64,000 nucleotides of DNA from Glebionis coronaria (taxonomy: Eukaryota; Streptophyta; Magnoliopsida; Asterales; Asteraceae), in the NCBI GenBank assembly GCA_025667525.1, contig CM046878.1, forward strand, positions 386,191,807 to 386,255,806. Direction: 5' to 3'. How positions within the stretch are numbered: position 1 is the stretch's first letter; each line of letters opens with the position of its first letter. Positions 22,677-35,227 of this stretch are shown here, one piece after another. The translations under genes were made by a program, and so were the position numbers. The notes beneath the pieces were generated by a model. That model saw nothing but the letters and a program-made list of their open reading frames with translations, made no database searches and had not been told where the DNA came from.

Positions 22677-24519
22677 AAATCCATTTTTCTAATCTCATTT
22701 AAGCTATTCTATTTAACTAGAGGAGCTTACATTCGCTCACCATTGATCTTCTACAGGTACATTCGCTCACCATTGATCTTCTACATTCGCGTGTTTTTAA
22801 AATATTTGAATGAGCTCAAACGAGGCTATAGACTCACCTTAAGTAGTAGAAGTAGAGATGACGATCCCCGATCATAGTAGATGCCCAGTAAATACGAAAA
22901 CCGCAACCTAGCAAATAAGACGTGTACTTTAATAACATATCCAAGTATAGACTTATAGTTTATCTAACCATAATCAACAATTTAAAAACCATAATAAACC
23001 TCAAGAACATCCCATACAAGTGATATTCCTAGACACCATTACATGTTCACTTTACTAGACAACACTCCTGATAACATTCTGCCGGTACATACCAAATGTA
23101 CAAGCTGTTTTCCCATACTTAAACACATCAAAATTTTATGAACCTTGCTGGAGAACTCACATACAACCTGTAGAAAGTCCTCAAAAAAATTCATCAAAAG
23201 ATCTTACCCTTAAGACCTTCTTGTCAACACATCTTTGTCCTCTAAATTTCGGACAGTTTTGCACCATCGACTCACAAAACCATTTTGACCTTTATAACCA
23301 TTTCCGTTTGTAAAACCAATACTGGGATTTGAAAATAGACTCATAACCCTAAGTTTAGAGCCTAAGAACAACCCTTGACTATTTTTAAAATTCATTTTAT
23401 AGTCCCCGAGATTTGACCAAATATCAACAACAAATTCAGATTGTGTTGACACTCGCCTCCCAGTACATGAATAATCAAACTAGTGAACCTTCCTCATCGT
23501 TTTGAATTGGAAGGCCTAATTTATACCAAATCGAAGCTTGAGAAAAGCTCTACAACACTATCCTGTCATACCAAACTTTGATCAAACTTTAACCCATGAT
23601 AAATTACTCTAAACTTACTGATGTGAAATACACTTTTGAAAATCACATCAAATCACCAATTTGACCCACTTTAACAATTCTCACACTCCTAATATTGACT
23701 ATATATATCATCCTAAACAATTTCCATTAATCCTAATCACTTGCATGTCCATTTTTAATAAAACCCAAATCAAAAATCTTACATGCAAAAAATCAATACA
23801 ATAATAATAACAGCACATGCATTCAATCAAAATGGATCAAACAACCAATTTTTTTGAAAATTTAAAGGTTAATGCATGTGGGTAAAAATTAGATCAAATA
23901 CTCACAAAGTGATTTCAAGGATGGGACTTTGTTTAGTTTTCTCCAAATTGAGCTAGATCAAAAACTATGATGGTGTTTATGGTGTTAGAGTGGGACGGCA
24001 AGAACAAAGCAAGAGGGAGAGAAAATATGTGTGCTTTTTAATAAAAGAAAATGATATGAAGTTGGTGGAATATCTATATATAGTGGGAGGTAGGGTAGAA
24101 ATTGTAAATTTGACTTTCTTTTGGACTAAAATGTAAAATATAAGTTAAAAAGCGGAAAATGACTAGTAATCGACTTTTCAAAAATTCCCGGGAGTCGGGT
24201 TTCGTAAAAATTGTTTTTAAAAGGTTAAACGCACACGATAAGTGATAATATGATTTCGAAACGACTTAATACGCAATTAAAATGAAATCGACGAAAATAT
24301 TAAATATCGAAACGATCGATAATAAATGTAAAATTTTGGGGCATCCGTCGGTATCACCATCACTAGTAGTCCTCGTTACTCGTCAAAACGTAAAAATGAG
24401 ACGTCCAATATCGGTTTTAACTTAAAGCGTCAAACGTAATAATATTTAACGTCATCAAATACTTCAAAAATACATGAAAAATAGGATTAAATAATGACCT
24501 TATTATTGCGGGTTTTATA
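22677..24519 (-). repeat. Truncated antisense chromovirus-like Gypsy LTR
   Basis: Read on the minus strand it starts TATAAAACCCGC at 24519 and has a TATA box CTATATATAG at 24074-24083. Near its broken end (22822-22841) it carries TAAGGTGAGTCTATAGCCTC, which matches the Gypsy-2 LTR at 42544-42563 in 19 of 20 bases. The expected last several hundred bases and the PBS are absent, so it is truncated on the left. A 27-bp segment is tandemly duplicated at 22728-22754 and 22758-22784. No coding content is seen. Confidence 0.6.
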
Positions 24520-24879
24520 GAATTGGTACCCGAAATGATTGACAAATCTGAAAGAGGCGACATCAAGGAATGTGGAGTCATCTTGTATCACTCTAATGAA
24601 GGATTACCTTGTTGATCGAGCAATGAAATTAAGTAATTGTGTTTGTGAGAAAAGAACAATACGGGGTTTTAAATTCGTGGTAAAACCAAAAAATAAATTC
24701 GCAAGATTTTACAAACCAACGACAAACCATCAAATTTATTGAAACCTTGTTTGTTGATATGGATTATAGATGAAAAATACTCTAAGTTTCCTTGAGTTAA
24801 AACGAATTGGAGTGTAAGTTATTTTACCAAAATTCCTAAAAATTGAAATATTCAAAAAATACTATGTCTTAAAATCCCG

Positions 24880-25160
24880 ATTCTGTGATAATCTCAGTTC
24901 TAGAGGAGCTAATCTCGGTAGTAAGACTTGTATAAACTCGGTACTTAAACTTGGAGAAACACGATACTAGATCTATGATAAACCCGGTACTAGAATTATT
25001 ATAAACTCGGTACTAAAATACGATAAACCTGGTTCTGAAGCCTTTATAATCTCGATACTTAAAATAAACAATCCTGGTACTAGAACTTATACAATCCCGG
25101 TACACAAACTATGATAAAACCGTTACTAGAACCAAGGTAATCTCGGTATATAAGGGTTTC
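24880..25160 (-). repeat. Minisatellite in the Copia-B leader
   Basis: About ten imperfect copies of a 24-28 bp unit with the core CTCGGTACTAGAA/CCCGGTACTAGAA, joined by ATAAAC or ATAATC. It sits between PBS and the missing gag, the same place as the arrays in Copia-1 and Copia-A but with a different sequence. Confidence 0.8.
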
Positions 25161-25528
25161 TAAGAACCAAGATTTTTCAAAAAATATCAACCTTCAAGAA
25201 ACAATGTTTCTGAGCGAATCCAACAAAACGGTTTTTTTACTTCCAAGTATTATAGCCTCCAAAGAACCATAAAAATGAAGAAAAATTTGAAATTTTTTGC
25301 CGAAAGATTTGTACTTGATCTAAAATATTTGTACCAAAAATAAAACCAAACAAGGAAAATTTTTGTGTTTTTAGGTATAAATGAAAACCAAATCAATACT
25401 AGAGGATAGATCTTGAGTTGTTTGAAGTTTTAAGCCACAAAAACACAAAAAAATGATGCGAGATATATATGAGTATATATTCGTTGAACACCAAATATAA
25501 CAAACACAAAACTATGATTTCATCACAT

Positions 25529-25542
25529 GGCTCTTGATACCA
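25529..25542 (-). other. Copia-B primer binding site
   Basis: Minus-strand TGGTATCAAGAGCC, identical to the Copia-1 site, two bases from the LTR. Confidence 0.85.
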
Positions 25543-25544
25543 AT

Positions 25545-25844
25545 TGTAGAATATTGGTAATCCTAGATATAGAATGAGGTTGATGGTTTCTAGGGAGAGA
25601 AAGTTAGAAAGAGAAGTGAGAGAAATATGTGTTAAATGTATGTGTAAAAATGAAGAAACCAACACCCTCTTTATTAAATGAGAGGGTATTTATACCCAAT
25701 CCCACAATATGGGCTTGGGTGGCCGGCCCATGACATGCCATGGGCGGGATTTGCTTAATATAATGTTAATAAGTAAACTATGAGCTAAAACCTATCTTGT
25801 TGGAGTGACCGAGTCTTCTAACTAGGAAAAACGTATTTCTAGCA
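25545..25844 (-). repeat. Copia-B 5' LTR
   Basis: 300 bp with TG...CA ends (TGTAGAATAT ... TTCTAGCA). It shares with Copia-A the TTGGAGTGACCGA motif near its start and the ACGTATTTC terminus. It has a TATA box on the minus strand (+ strand TATTTATA, 25688-25695) next to a 7-bp palindrome ACCCTCT/AGAGGGT (25664-25687), and a GA-rich tract at about 25590-25625. Confidence 0.75.
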
Positions 25845-27349
25845 CTGACATTCACTTCTTTTCCTTTTACAATCTTTCCCCAAGGGTTTTCTATGTCCAT
25901 AGGTGTGCTAACCCGTTTTTCATTGGTTGTAAAACCAAATTTCTTCAAAATCTCAGCTACATACTTGTCTTGAGAGATGAAGATTCGATCCTTTCTTTGT
26001 TGAACTTAAAGACCAAGGAAGAAATTTATCTCTCCCATTGCACTCATTTAAAACTTATCATTCATGAGCTTGGAGAACTATGTGCTCATCTATGGGTTAG
26101 AAGAACCAAAGATGATATCATCAACATAGATCTGGACTAGAATAAAATCCACTCCTTTCTTCTTGGTGAACAATCTCAGATCAATGGTCCCTCTTTTTAA
26201 ACCAGTGTCCAAAAGGTATTTGAACAATGTACCATACCATGCTCTAGGGGCTTGATGAAGGCCATACATATCATTTTTCACTCAATACACCTTGTCTGGA
26301 TACTGAGGATCTTAAAAACGTGGAGGTTTCATGACATACACCTCCTCATCAATGGTTCCATACAAGAAAGCGCTTTTCACATCCATCTGGTACACAATGA
26401 ATCCCAAGCAGGAATCATAGGCAAGGAAAATCCTTATTGCTTTTATTTTGTCAACATGAGCAAAAACCTCCTCATAATCAATACCTTCTTCTTTTTGTAT
26501 CCCTGAGCAACCAATCTAGCCTTGTTTCTGATCACAATGCCTCTTTCATCCTTTTTTCCTAAGAACCCAACATGTTCCAATGAGCCTAACATGTCTAGGA
26601 CAATCAACTAACTCCCAAACATCTTGTATTGCAAACTGGTGAAGCTCATCTTGCATTGCTTCAACCTAAATTTCATCTTTGAGTGCATGAAAATTCTTCT
26701 TAGGCTCTACCTGTGATAAGAAACAAACAAACAAACATTCCTGAATCAAGGCATGATCTTGCTTCTTATCAATATTGGCAATAAAACCACCATGTTTTTT
26801 GATATGACTTTTGGTTTATCTTGGAGTATGAATAGATACAATGATTTAAGAAACAGGATGATTTTTTGGTCACCATCAAATTTGATCCTCCCCTAAACAA
26901 GTTATCAACCAGAACTGTAGTCTCCAAGTTGCCAATATCGCGTCCTTCTTAATCATCATACCCATTGTTCTCGTTATTTTCTGTTTTAATGGCTAAAAAT
27001 TGGCTACTATCACCATTGTTGAACATAATAGTGGGTAGAGGAGAACTGTCAATGGTTGGAGTCTTTCCATTGTCACCATCATTGGGCACAACATGGGGTA
27101 TAAATGTACTATCAGTGGATGATGAGATGCCACTGACATCTTTGTCTACATTACCTTGTGGAATCTCTTGCTCTTTATGACCCTCACTCTTCTCAGCAGC
27201 AGATGCCTTTTCATTCTTCATAAACCACAAGGCATATCCATGAATCTCAATGGTGTAATATGATCTTTGCCTTGTGATCATGCATCAACATTAGATTTTG
27301 TACCTGTATTGTTAGAACTTGAAGCTTCTATATCTTCATGGTTAGTTAC
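25845..27349 (-). pseudogene. Copia pol remnant (integrase-RT linker and reverse transcriptase)
   Basis: Minus-strand frames give an acidic linker (26949-27281). The RVT_2 blocks follow: YQMDVKSAFLYG near 26370, GLHQAPRAWY near 26225-26255, the catalytic YVDDIIFGS (26093-26119), MSAMGEINFFLGL and a KRVSTPMDIENPWG block near 25870-25910. Many stops and frame breaks occur. It is cut on the left by the Copia-B LTR at 25844 and on the right by the Gypsy-2 LTR at 27350, so both later insertions landed in this older element. The gag and integrase lie outside or are lost. Confidence 0.85.
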
Positions 27350-29978
27350 TATAACATCCAGTAGTTTTGGCTAATGTAATATCAATAAATATGTAATTTC
27401 CCATTTGATAAATAAATAAAGTGGAAACTCTGCAAGAAATTTTTGCATTTTGCTATGATATATGACTGAATTGTGGAATATATGGATTCTCACTATCTTA
27501 GTTGCCACTTCAACATATTCCTATATGTTGTGAACAATATGTAGGTATCAAGTCTGAGTTAAAGTAATAATATGTATATACTATGAATAAGAATAATTCA
27601 AATATTACAAGGATCCCGTAAATTACTAAAAGACCATATAAACCTTAGAAATTACTTTATAAACTACTTTTCAAGCAATATAACTACATAATATCTATGT
27701 AATATTATAAAATACAATTTACTAGTTATAATCTACCATATAAAGGAAATATAATTCATCACAAAACACTAATATTCACTAATCTCAAGTTAATTACAAG
27801 TAAATGACCTAGTAACCAAGATTAGCATATAAAATCCATTTCACATTGAATTGAAGTCTAATCTTTTGAAAATAATTATAAAATTCAACTAAGTATCAAA
27901 ATAAGTTAATAAAAATATCTCAAGCAATGTTTTAAATTAATAAAGCATAAAGTACAAGTTATCAAAGCATAGGATCTTAAGCGCACTTAATTATCCCTAA
28001 GATATTATCAACCTATATAAACCCTTAAAATAAAAATGTAGAAACCCTATCAGTCATAAAAATACTATATAAGACCTATAATAATCTTACATTAAGATAT
28101 AAACACTAATCACCCATAATAGAAAGTCATTTTAGTAACATAGAAACACTAATATTAAGAAATTCACATAGAATCATTACCTAATCTTTTAGGACAAGCC
28201 TATAAACACTTATAGTATTTCATTAAGGTTATAAGATTATATTAAGACAATGTACAAGTATCCTTAAGCACAAGGTACAAGATTTCAATGCATGACTTCT
28301 AAATTAGGTCAAAATGAGTATTTTCACCCTTTAGACATGTTTACTTACAACAACCTACTAAACAAAGTGTGGAACCACATTAGATACTTAAAACACAATT
28401 TATAAGACCTAAATTCAATTTACATCAGTATATAAGAGGAGGATAATGAGTTTTAATAAGATTTAAACCTAAATTATTAGAAACCCTAATCTACATAAGT
28501 TTTCTTCCCAAATTCACATCAAACCTTTGTTAAAAATCAAACAAAGGACCCAAATCTTCTAAATAGAATGTCTGAACCCTAACTAAGCCTTAATCATTCA
28601 CTTATCACATTCCTAAGTCCCTAATCACCAAAATTACAAAGTATAAAGTTACAAGCCCGAGATTTAGGACCTGGTTTGGTTTTTCCCTCCAAAACCATGT
28701 TTAAACTTCTTCCCTACCAAATTCAAACCTAAAATCAGATATTTAGGATTTCCCTAGATATTTTAGAGTGCTAACAAGTAGGTGCATAAGCTACTTTAAG
28801 GCTACACATCACCATTCTTATCTATAATATGTCGTGACCTATTTTGAGCTATATGTTCAATAGTTTTTCATCGTAGAGTCTATTAACTTGTGTAGAGCTT
28901 CACTATCATTCCTTGGTCATTATTATATCCTTTTTACACGTTTGAGGCTAGAAACTTGGAGCTTAAGGGTTGAAATGGGTATAAATAGGGGCAAACTACA
29001 TAGTATGGAACTTGCACCCTGTTTCTTAAGTATCTCCTACCCATTCTTCATTTACACTTCTAAAATAATTCTAGTACTCTTAGAAGATCAAAAAACAGGT
29101 CTATAAAGAAGCAATTGAAGCTCTTGAATCTTTGATAAAAAGTTGTGTTCATAGGAAGCCATAAGGAGCCCTTTTGGAGCTACCTAGGTAATTCCTATGT
29201 TAAGAAAGCTTTGATCTTGTTATAATGAATTATTAGAATTTTTATAATTCCAAAATAATGTTAAAATTATAATCCAAAAGAAATTAGAGCATTTGATCAT
29301 TTTCAATTAAAGTTATAAACTAAAGATGTATTAAAACCCTATTTTTGTACTTTACATGAAATAATGACTTAAAATCAATTTCAAAAGCTATAATTCTGGA
29401 AAAGTGTTTTTATTATGATTATAAATGTTTTTTGGAACTTTGTTTTAAAATCCTAGATCATTTGGTACATCTTTGGAGAAGTTATATGGTTTTTGCAAGT
29501 ATAGGGACTAAAACTATCATTTTTGAAACTATTTGACATTTTGGGCCAAAAGTGTCATTTTATGCAATTTATATATATAATAGTAAATATTGTAAAGTTT
29601 GAGACCCTAAAGATTAAATAATGAAGGTTTAAATTGCAAATAATAAAACTATATAGTTTAGGGGTTAAAAGTGTAATTATGCCAAAATATAACTAAAAGG
29701 ACTATTTTTGCCAATATTGAAACTAAGGAAATAAAATGTAAATAATATACTAAGTTTCATGTTAGTGGGAACTTTGTACAAAGATATTCCATCTCGATAT
29801 TACGTTCTAACTGAGTGGTTTGGTTTACGATTTAAAGTGTCATCGCTCCTCAAACGTTTATAGAGTGGCTTTTGAGTATAATAGTCCGAACAATGATACT
29901 ATAATATGTGAATAAAAGAAATATACAAGATAATATACAAATAAATTGAACTTAGAGATTATGACTTGATATATATAT
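27350..29978 (+). repeat. Gypsy-2 5' LTR, left piece (U3 and start of R)
   Basis: AT-rich, no coding signal. A TATA box TATAAATAGGGG at 28980-28991 is in + orientation, as expected for a U3 promoter. It is interrupted at a short TA run by Copia-A; the last five bases TATAT (29974-29978) recur at 42250-42254. Confidence 0.75.
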
Positions 29979-30299
29979 TGTAGATTTGTAAATCTATGCT
30001 TATGTTTTTAGAGAGAGAAAGAGATAGAGAAATGGTGGATTTCACACTTTAGAGAGAGAAACTAAGAAAGAACTATGTGTAAAATAAGAAAACCACACCC
30101 CTCTCCATCAAAGGAGAGGGTTTATATACCCAAGCCCTTGTCATGGGCTTGGGCTTACATTTTGGGCCGGCCTACACATGTTGTAGGCTAGGCTTGTTCT
30201 TGTTTAATAAATAAAGAAAGTTAACTAAACTACGAGCTATTACATGGACTATCGTTGGAGTGACCGATCCTTCTTAATACGTAAAACGTATTTCCAACA
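29979..30299 (-). repeat. Copia-A 3' LTR
   Basis: Identical to 41929-42249. + strand begins TGTAGATTTG and ends TTTCCAACA. Confidence 0.97.
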
Positions 30300-30311
30300 A
30301 TCTCCCCCTAA
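30300..30311 (-). promoter_or_regulatory. Copia-A polypurine tract
   Basis: Minus-strand TTAGGGGGAGAT directly before the 3' LTR. It is bracketed by an 11-bp inverted repeat: TTGGAGTGACC at 30255-30265 inside the LTR and GGTCACTCCAA at 30316-30326 outside. Confidence 0.9.
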
Positions 30312-33157
30312 GGGAGGTCACTCCAAACAAGGGCGTTACCCGAGTTACAATAATGAAATAAACCTAGCATACTATGCTTGTCTTGAGCTCGTAGTCTTCA
30401 TCTTTCTTTTTCTTTTTCTTTTCTGGTGAACATGCTGATGTGATCTTTGATATCAATCTTGAGCATAAATCTCTTGCCTTGATCTCGTGCATCCATCACT
30501 TGTGATCTTCGCCTCTTCGTGACCTCACGTCCCACATACTTATACCTTAGTAATTCTTGAAAGCTTCAAAGTTTGATACAGCGGAAGACTTAACTTTTAG
30601 GCTTTCTTGAATTAGATGAGGTATTAAGTGCATAAAGTATAAGCATGCGGGGACGACTTCTTCTTGGATTCCGCAACGCCACCGTCTTCAAATGCCGCAA
30701 CATAAGTAGACACGAACGAAATGGCTTTGAACATTTCATTCTAAATCGGTAGCATTTTACCTTCGGTCGGTGAAGACCGTTGGACGATATTAGATATCGT
30801 ACCCGTGACGGATAGTTTCAATTAAGTAACTTCCTGACAGGATTTCGCGGGTAAACCCGTTCTCTTTATTCGACCGTCCAAAGCTGACTGCGAACATAAA
30901 GAGTGAATCATTTGGATAAAATTATCCGCATGATTTGAAGCCGTCAATTCATGTTCCTGGAACAAGTGAAATTCAATTAAGAACCGCACCATCGTTGCTT
31001 TCCAGTTGTCACGAGCTTGATTCGTACAGAATCTTGCAAGTTACCTACCAAGTTCTGTTTGAGGTTAACACTAGAAGGATTTCCACTCATCACTGTGAAT
31101 ACTAAGGTATCACTCTAAGTGTTCTGGCAAGATCACTAAGATATTGCGTAGAGGCCTGGAACATGTTTAAATTCAGTTAAGAATTAAACAGTTGTTGCTT
31201 TCCAGTTATCACAAGTTTGATTCATAAAGAATCGCACAAGTCACCTACCGTGAGCTTTTTGATATTCGCTCAAGAAGGATTTCCATCTTCATTGTAAATA
31301 CTTTCGTATTACTCGGATGTTCAGGCAAGATCATGAAGATTTTGCGTAGGACTCTTAAAATCTCTCTTACTTTTCACAGTGTGTGAAAAAGCAAGGGAAT
31401 ATGAAAGTGTGTCCTAATGAGATATTTGATGATCTCAAATGGCTCTAGACTCGATCGTGCACTTTGGATTTAAGTGATCGGAGGCTGGAGAGGAGTGCCA
31501 CCTTTTCAATACCAATTTATTCGGAGTGAATAAATCAATAGATAACGTGTTGTCTCCGTGTGATTAAAACAAATACCTTTTGAGAGATATCTGAGTTAGC
31601 TGGAATGGGTTGTGCATTGCATCACTAGGTCCATGATGTCTGTCTTCAATATCGAGAATCATTAAAATGATCTCAATAGCATATGTGTTGACCCGGTTTC
31701 TGCCAAAAGTTGTAAGGAGGGCTTCTTTCTTTACACCCTTTATCTTTACAATTCTTTTTCATTCTTCAACCCCTTCAATGCTTACCAATACGTCATAACT
31801 AGCACCTTGTTGTGATTGTTCCAGTGCTAACTTAAGTACTTGGTCGGCATTCAGCTACGTTCACAATCTTTCTCCAACTTTCCTAAGGACTACTATTTCT
31901 AGCTATGGAATGTCCTTGGGAAGATTCCTCCGGTTCTGGAAGAATCATAGGACTTAACCTATCCTACCATCCTTATGTCACCACAATCTTCATCGTCGTG
32001 AAGTAAATGGGTTTAGGTAAGTATATGTCACCATGAAAATCCATTTTGATATAGAAAAACCATTTTGCTCCCCCTTAACATATGCCACGATATTCGAAAA
32101 CATTTCGCACATGTCGGGATGAGCCAGCACATTGAGTCAAACCATTTGTGATATCCCATATTAAATCACATTTTCTCCCCCATATTAAAAATATTAACCC
32201 AATCGATGTTTTTAATATCAATTGATTTAATGAAGTTTTAACAAAGGTTTTGGGAAGAAAAATGCAAGTCCATTTAATCTTCATGGTATCAAATGTATGA
32301 GATATGATACCGATTTGTATCATGATCACAGATTCACCATATTAAAAAAGAATTGACAAGGTTGGACCTGATAGATGAGAATCATCATATGATAAGATCA
32401 AATGGTTCTTGTCAGCATATGTTGGTCGCCTCGTCACGTCTGAAGTCATCTCTTGACACCACTTGTACGATTGGTATTGTTGTCTTGACACCAACTTGTG
32501 AACTTGGCACGTTCGGCATCGAAGATTCTGAATGCTTGACAATTGCTCCCCCTCAATTGTTGACCCGTGTTCTATCGAAAGAGCTGTAGTCGTCGGTTGA
32601 TTAGTCACATCGTCGAGTATGTAGATACCAATTGTAGATAGCAATGGTTGTAGAGATGATAGCTTCATAAAAACAAGACTTCTCTTGTTTTAACAAATAA
32701 ATGCACTAAAACGTACATAGATTTGTGTTAGACCAAGTTATAAAGTAAACTTGATCCCTTACAAGGTTTTAAAGTAAACCTTGCCCGAGAAAATTAATTC
32801 CCGTTGATGAGCCAAAGCTTTCATAAGAAATACTTGACTTTAATGTGAAAACCGGGTTGCAGTCAGAAATAACTACAAGCCATTTAGGCATGTTTTATGA
32901 AATATTTACAACTTTTGTACGAACTCTATTTATGGCGCCGTGTCGATATTAATCAACATTTCTAAGGCCGTAAATATTATCGTACCAAAAGACATGCCTT
33001 TGAAAAATAAAGTAAAAATATTTTTGGATTTTTCTGAATTTTTCAATTTTTATGGTTTTTATATGGTTTTATATTTTTGTATTTTGCTTTTGTGGATAAA
33101 AATATAAACAATATATACAAATGATCACCAAGGATACGGAGAATAGTGTTACCACCA
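30312..33157 (-). other. Copia-A 3' non-coding spacer between RNase H and PPT
   Basis: 2.85 kb without a convincing reading frame. Around 30955-31155 and 31157-31345 there are two diverged direct repeats of about 190 bp. Shared blocks are GAACAxGTxxAATTCA near the start, TTGCTTTCCAGTT, AGAAGGATTTCCA and GGCAAGATCA. The spacer is long for a Copia element. Confidence 0.7.
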
Positions 33158-35227
33158 CTATTCTTTCGCTTCATTTGCTAGCTCCTTAAGAGTCTCAAGC
33201 GAGAAGGTTCTCATCCCTAGCTTGTCGGCCAAAAATTCAATTCGAGCACGATCTAAAGCCTTCGTGAAAATATCCGCCAATTGATACTCAGATCGGACAA
33301 AGTAAAGCTCGATTACTCCATTTTCCACTTGCTCCTTGATGAAGTGGTAGCGAATGTCAATATGCTTCGACCGGGAGAATTGAACGTTGTTGCAGCATAA
33401 GGCAATTGCACTCTTGTTGTCACAGTACATCGGAATCTTGTTGAAACCTAGACCATAGTCCGTTAATTGCGATCTCATCCAAAGAATTTGAGCACAGCAA
33501 CCGGACATAGCTATGTATTCTGCTTCCGTACTTGAAATTGCAGCGCTTTTCTGCCTTTTCGATGCCCAACTGATTAGTCGATCTCCTAATAGTTGCAAAG
33601 TTCCACTCGTGCTACGCCTTGTATCTTGACAACCCGCATGATCCGCATCTGCATATGCCATTAGTGTAATAGAAGAGTCCTTCGAATACCAAAGTCCCCG
33701 ATTAATGGTTCCTTTAAGATATCGAAAGATCCTTTTAACAGTAACTAAGTGTAACTCAGTAGGCCTAGTTTGGTACCTGGCACACATACATATAGCAAAC
33801 TGAAGATCAGGTCGACTGGCTGTGATATACAGAAGAGTACCGATCATTCCACGATAAAGTGTCAGATCAACGGAAACTCCATGTGGATCTGCATCAAGCT
33901 TAGATTTCTCCACCATTAGAGTGTCCACGGGGTCGCAAGATTCCATCTTATATTTCTTAAGCGATTCAAGGGCATATTTGGATTGATTAATAAAGATGCC
34001 TCTGGGACTCTGAGATATCTGAAGACCTAAGAAGAATGATACCTTGCCCATCATTGACATCTTAAACTTGGAAGACATAAGTGTCCCAAACTCATCCGAT
34101 AAGGTTTGGATCGAGGCTGCAAATATAATATCATCAACATATATTTGTACCATAATCATATCTTTACCTCGTTTCTGAATGAACAGCGTAGGATCCACCT
34201 TGCCTTTAGCGAAGCCTTGCGTAATGAGGAATTGTGACAAAAGATCATACCATGCGCGAGGAGCTTGCTTCAACCCATAGAGAGCCTTCTTAAGCTTGTA
34301 CACATGATTAGGATAATTAGGATTCACAAAACCATCCGGTTGTTGAACATAGACTTCTTCCTTGATTTCACCATTAAGAAATGTCGTCTTCACATCCATC
34401 TGATAGACGATCATATTCATATGGGCTGCATAAGCGAGGAATAGTCGAATAGCTTCCAAACGGGCAACAGGTGCAAAGGATTCCATAAAGTCGACGCCCA
34501 ATAATTGCTTGTATCCACGAGCTACTAGTCGAGCTTTGTTTTTCAATATTCCGCCTAACTCATCGAGTTTCACCTTGTAAACCCATTTCAAAGTGAGAAA
34601 CTGCACTTGATCCGGGCATGGGACAAGTTCCCAAACATCAAGACGTATGAATTCGTTAAGTTCTTCTTGCATAGCTTCTATCCAACAGGATTGAGTAAAA
34701 GCTTGTTGCCATGTCTTAGGTTCAACTTCAGTGAGAAAAGCATCAAAGTGACAAAACATTGCACTTTCTTGTAACTGACTTCGTGTGGATACCGGACGAT
34801 TAGGGTCACCAATAATAGAATCTATAGGATGATCCTTTGTCCACTTGCTGTCATGTTCACGAATCCGTGGATTGGAGTAAACTGTAGAAGGAGCTTCCTC
34901 TGAGGTGGACGACCCAGCTTGATAAGGGCCGGGAATAGGTACACCAAAGAATGGAAGTTCACGCATTTGAGCGAATTCCAAATCGTGATCATCATCATCC
35001 TCCTCTTCATCATCAATAGGCATGACGTGGGTAGTTGTTACATGTGTTGGTTGAGAATTACTCGTTGAAGGTATATCTTGACCAATTGTAGGTGCAGATG
35101 TATCTGATTGTGCAACGGCTGCTGGAGCGACAACTTCGGTTCCCGGAGCTATTACCTCAGGTTCTGGAGCAACAATACTTGGAGGAGTAAAGAATTCATC
35201 AAAGAACGGTTGAAACAACGTATCCAT
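33158..35227 (-). CDS. Copia-A pol, part 2: reverse transcriptase (RVT_2) and RNase H
   Basis: An open stretch of 689 codons. An acidic, Pro-rich linker (residues 1-140) leads into the RT. Palm residues are D278 in YQMDVK and the YVDD box at 363-366; [10 protein letters not shown] lies at about 318-327. RNase H follows with AYADADHAG (524-532), STEAEYIA (566-573), the YCDNKSAI strand (601-608) and a terminal ADIFTKAL (651-658). These residues chelate the catalytic metals for cDNA synthesis and RNA removal in the virus-like particle. The stop is the natural end of Copia pol. The listed first Met is probably not a real start: it lies just after a one-base frame change near 35224, and the protein should continue from the integrase block. 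Confidence 0.93.
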   Translation of the reverse strand: MDTLFQPFFDEFFTPPSIVAPEPEVIAPGTEVVAPAAVAQSDTSAPTIGQDIPSTSNSQPTHVTTTHVMPIDDEEEDDDDHDLEFAQMRELPFFGVPIPGPYQAGSSTSEEAPSTVYSNPRIREHDSKWTKDHPIDSIIGDPNRPVSTRSQLQESAMFCHFDAFLTEVEPKTWQQAFTQSCWIEAMQEELNEFIRLDVWELVPCPDQVQFLTLKWVYKVKLDELGGILKNKARLVARGYKQLLGVDFMESFAPVARLEAIRLFLAYAAHMNMIVYQMDVKTTFLNGEIKEEVYVQQPDGFVNPNYPNHVYKLKKALYGLKQAPRAWYDLLSQFLITQGFAKGKVDPTLFIQKRGKDMIMVQIYVDDIIFAASIQTLSDEFGTLMSSKFKMSMMGKVSFFLGLQISQSPRGIFINQSKYALESLKKYKMESCDPVDTLMVEKSKLDADPHGVSVDLTLYRGMIGTLLYITASRPDLQFAICMCARYQTRPTELHLVTVKRIFRYLKGTINRGLWYSKDSSITLMAYADADHAGCQDTRRSTSGTLQLLGDRLISWASKRQKSAAISSTEAEYIAMSGCCAQILWMRSQLTDYGLGFNKIPMYCDNKSAIALCCNNVQFSRSKHIDIRYHFIKEQVENGVIELYFVRSEYQLADIFTKALDRARIEFLADKLGMRTFSLETLKELANEAKE

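Larger units (their letters stand above)
24520..25844 (-). mobile_element. Copia-B, 5' end only (LTR, PBS, leader), antisense
   Basis: On the minus strand: LTR 25545-25844, two-base spacer, PBS 25529-25542, then a leader with a tandem array (24880-25160). No gag is recognisable further left. At 24519 the sequence switches to an antisense Gypsy LTR, so the rest has been lost or replaced. 24520-24880 holds nothing I recognise. The right LTR edge abuts a Copia RT remnant, which this element probably entered. Confidence 0.7.
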
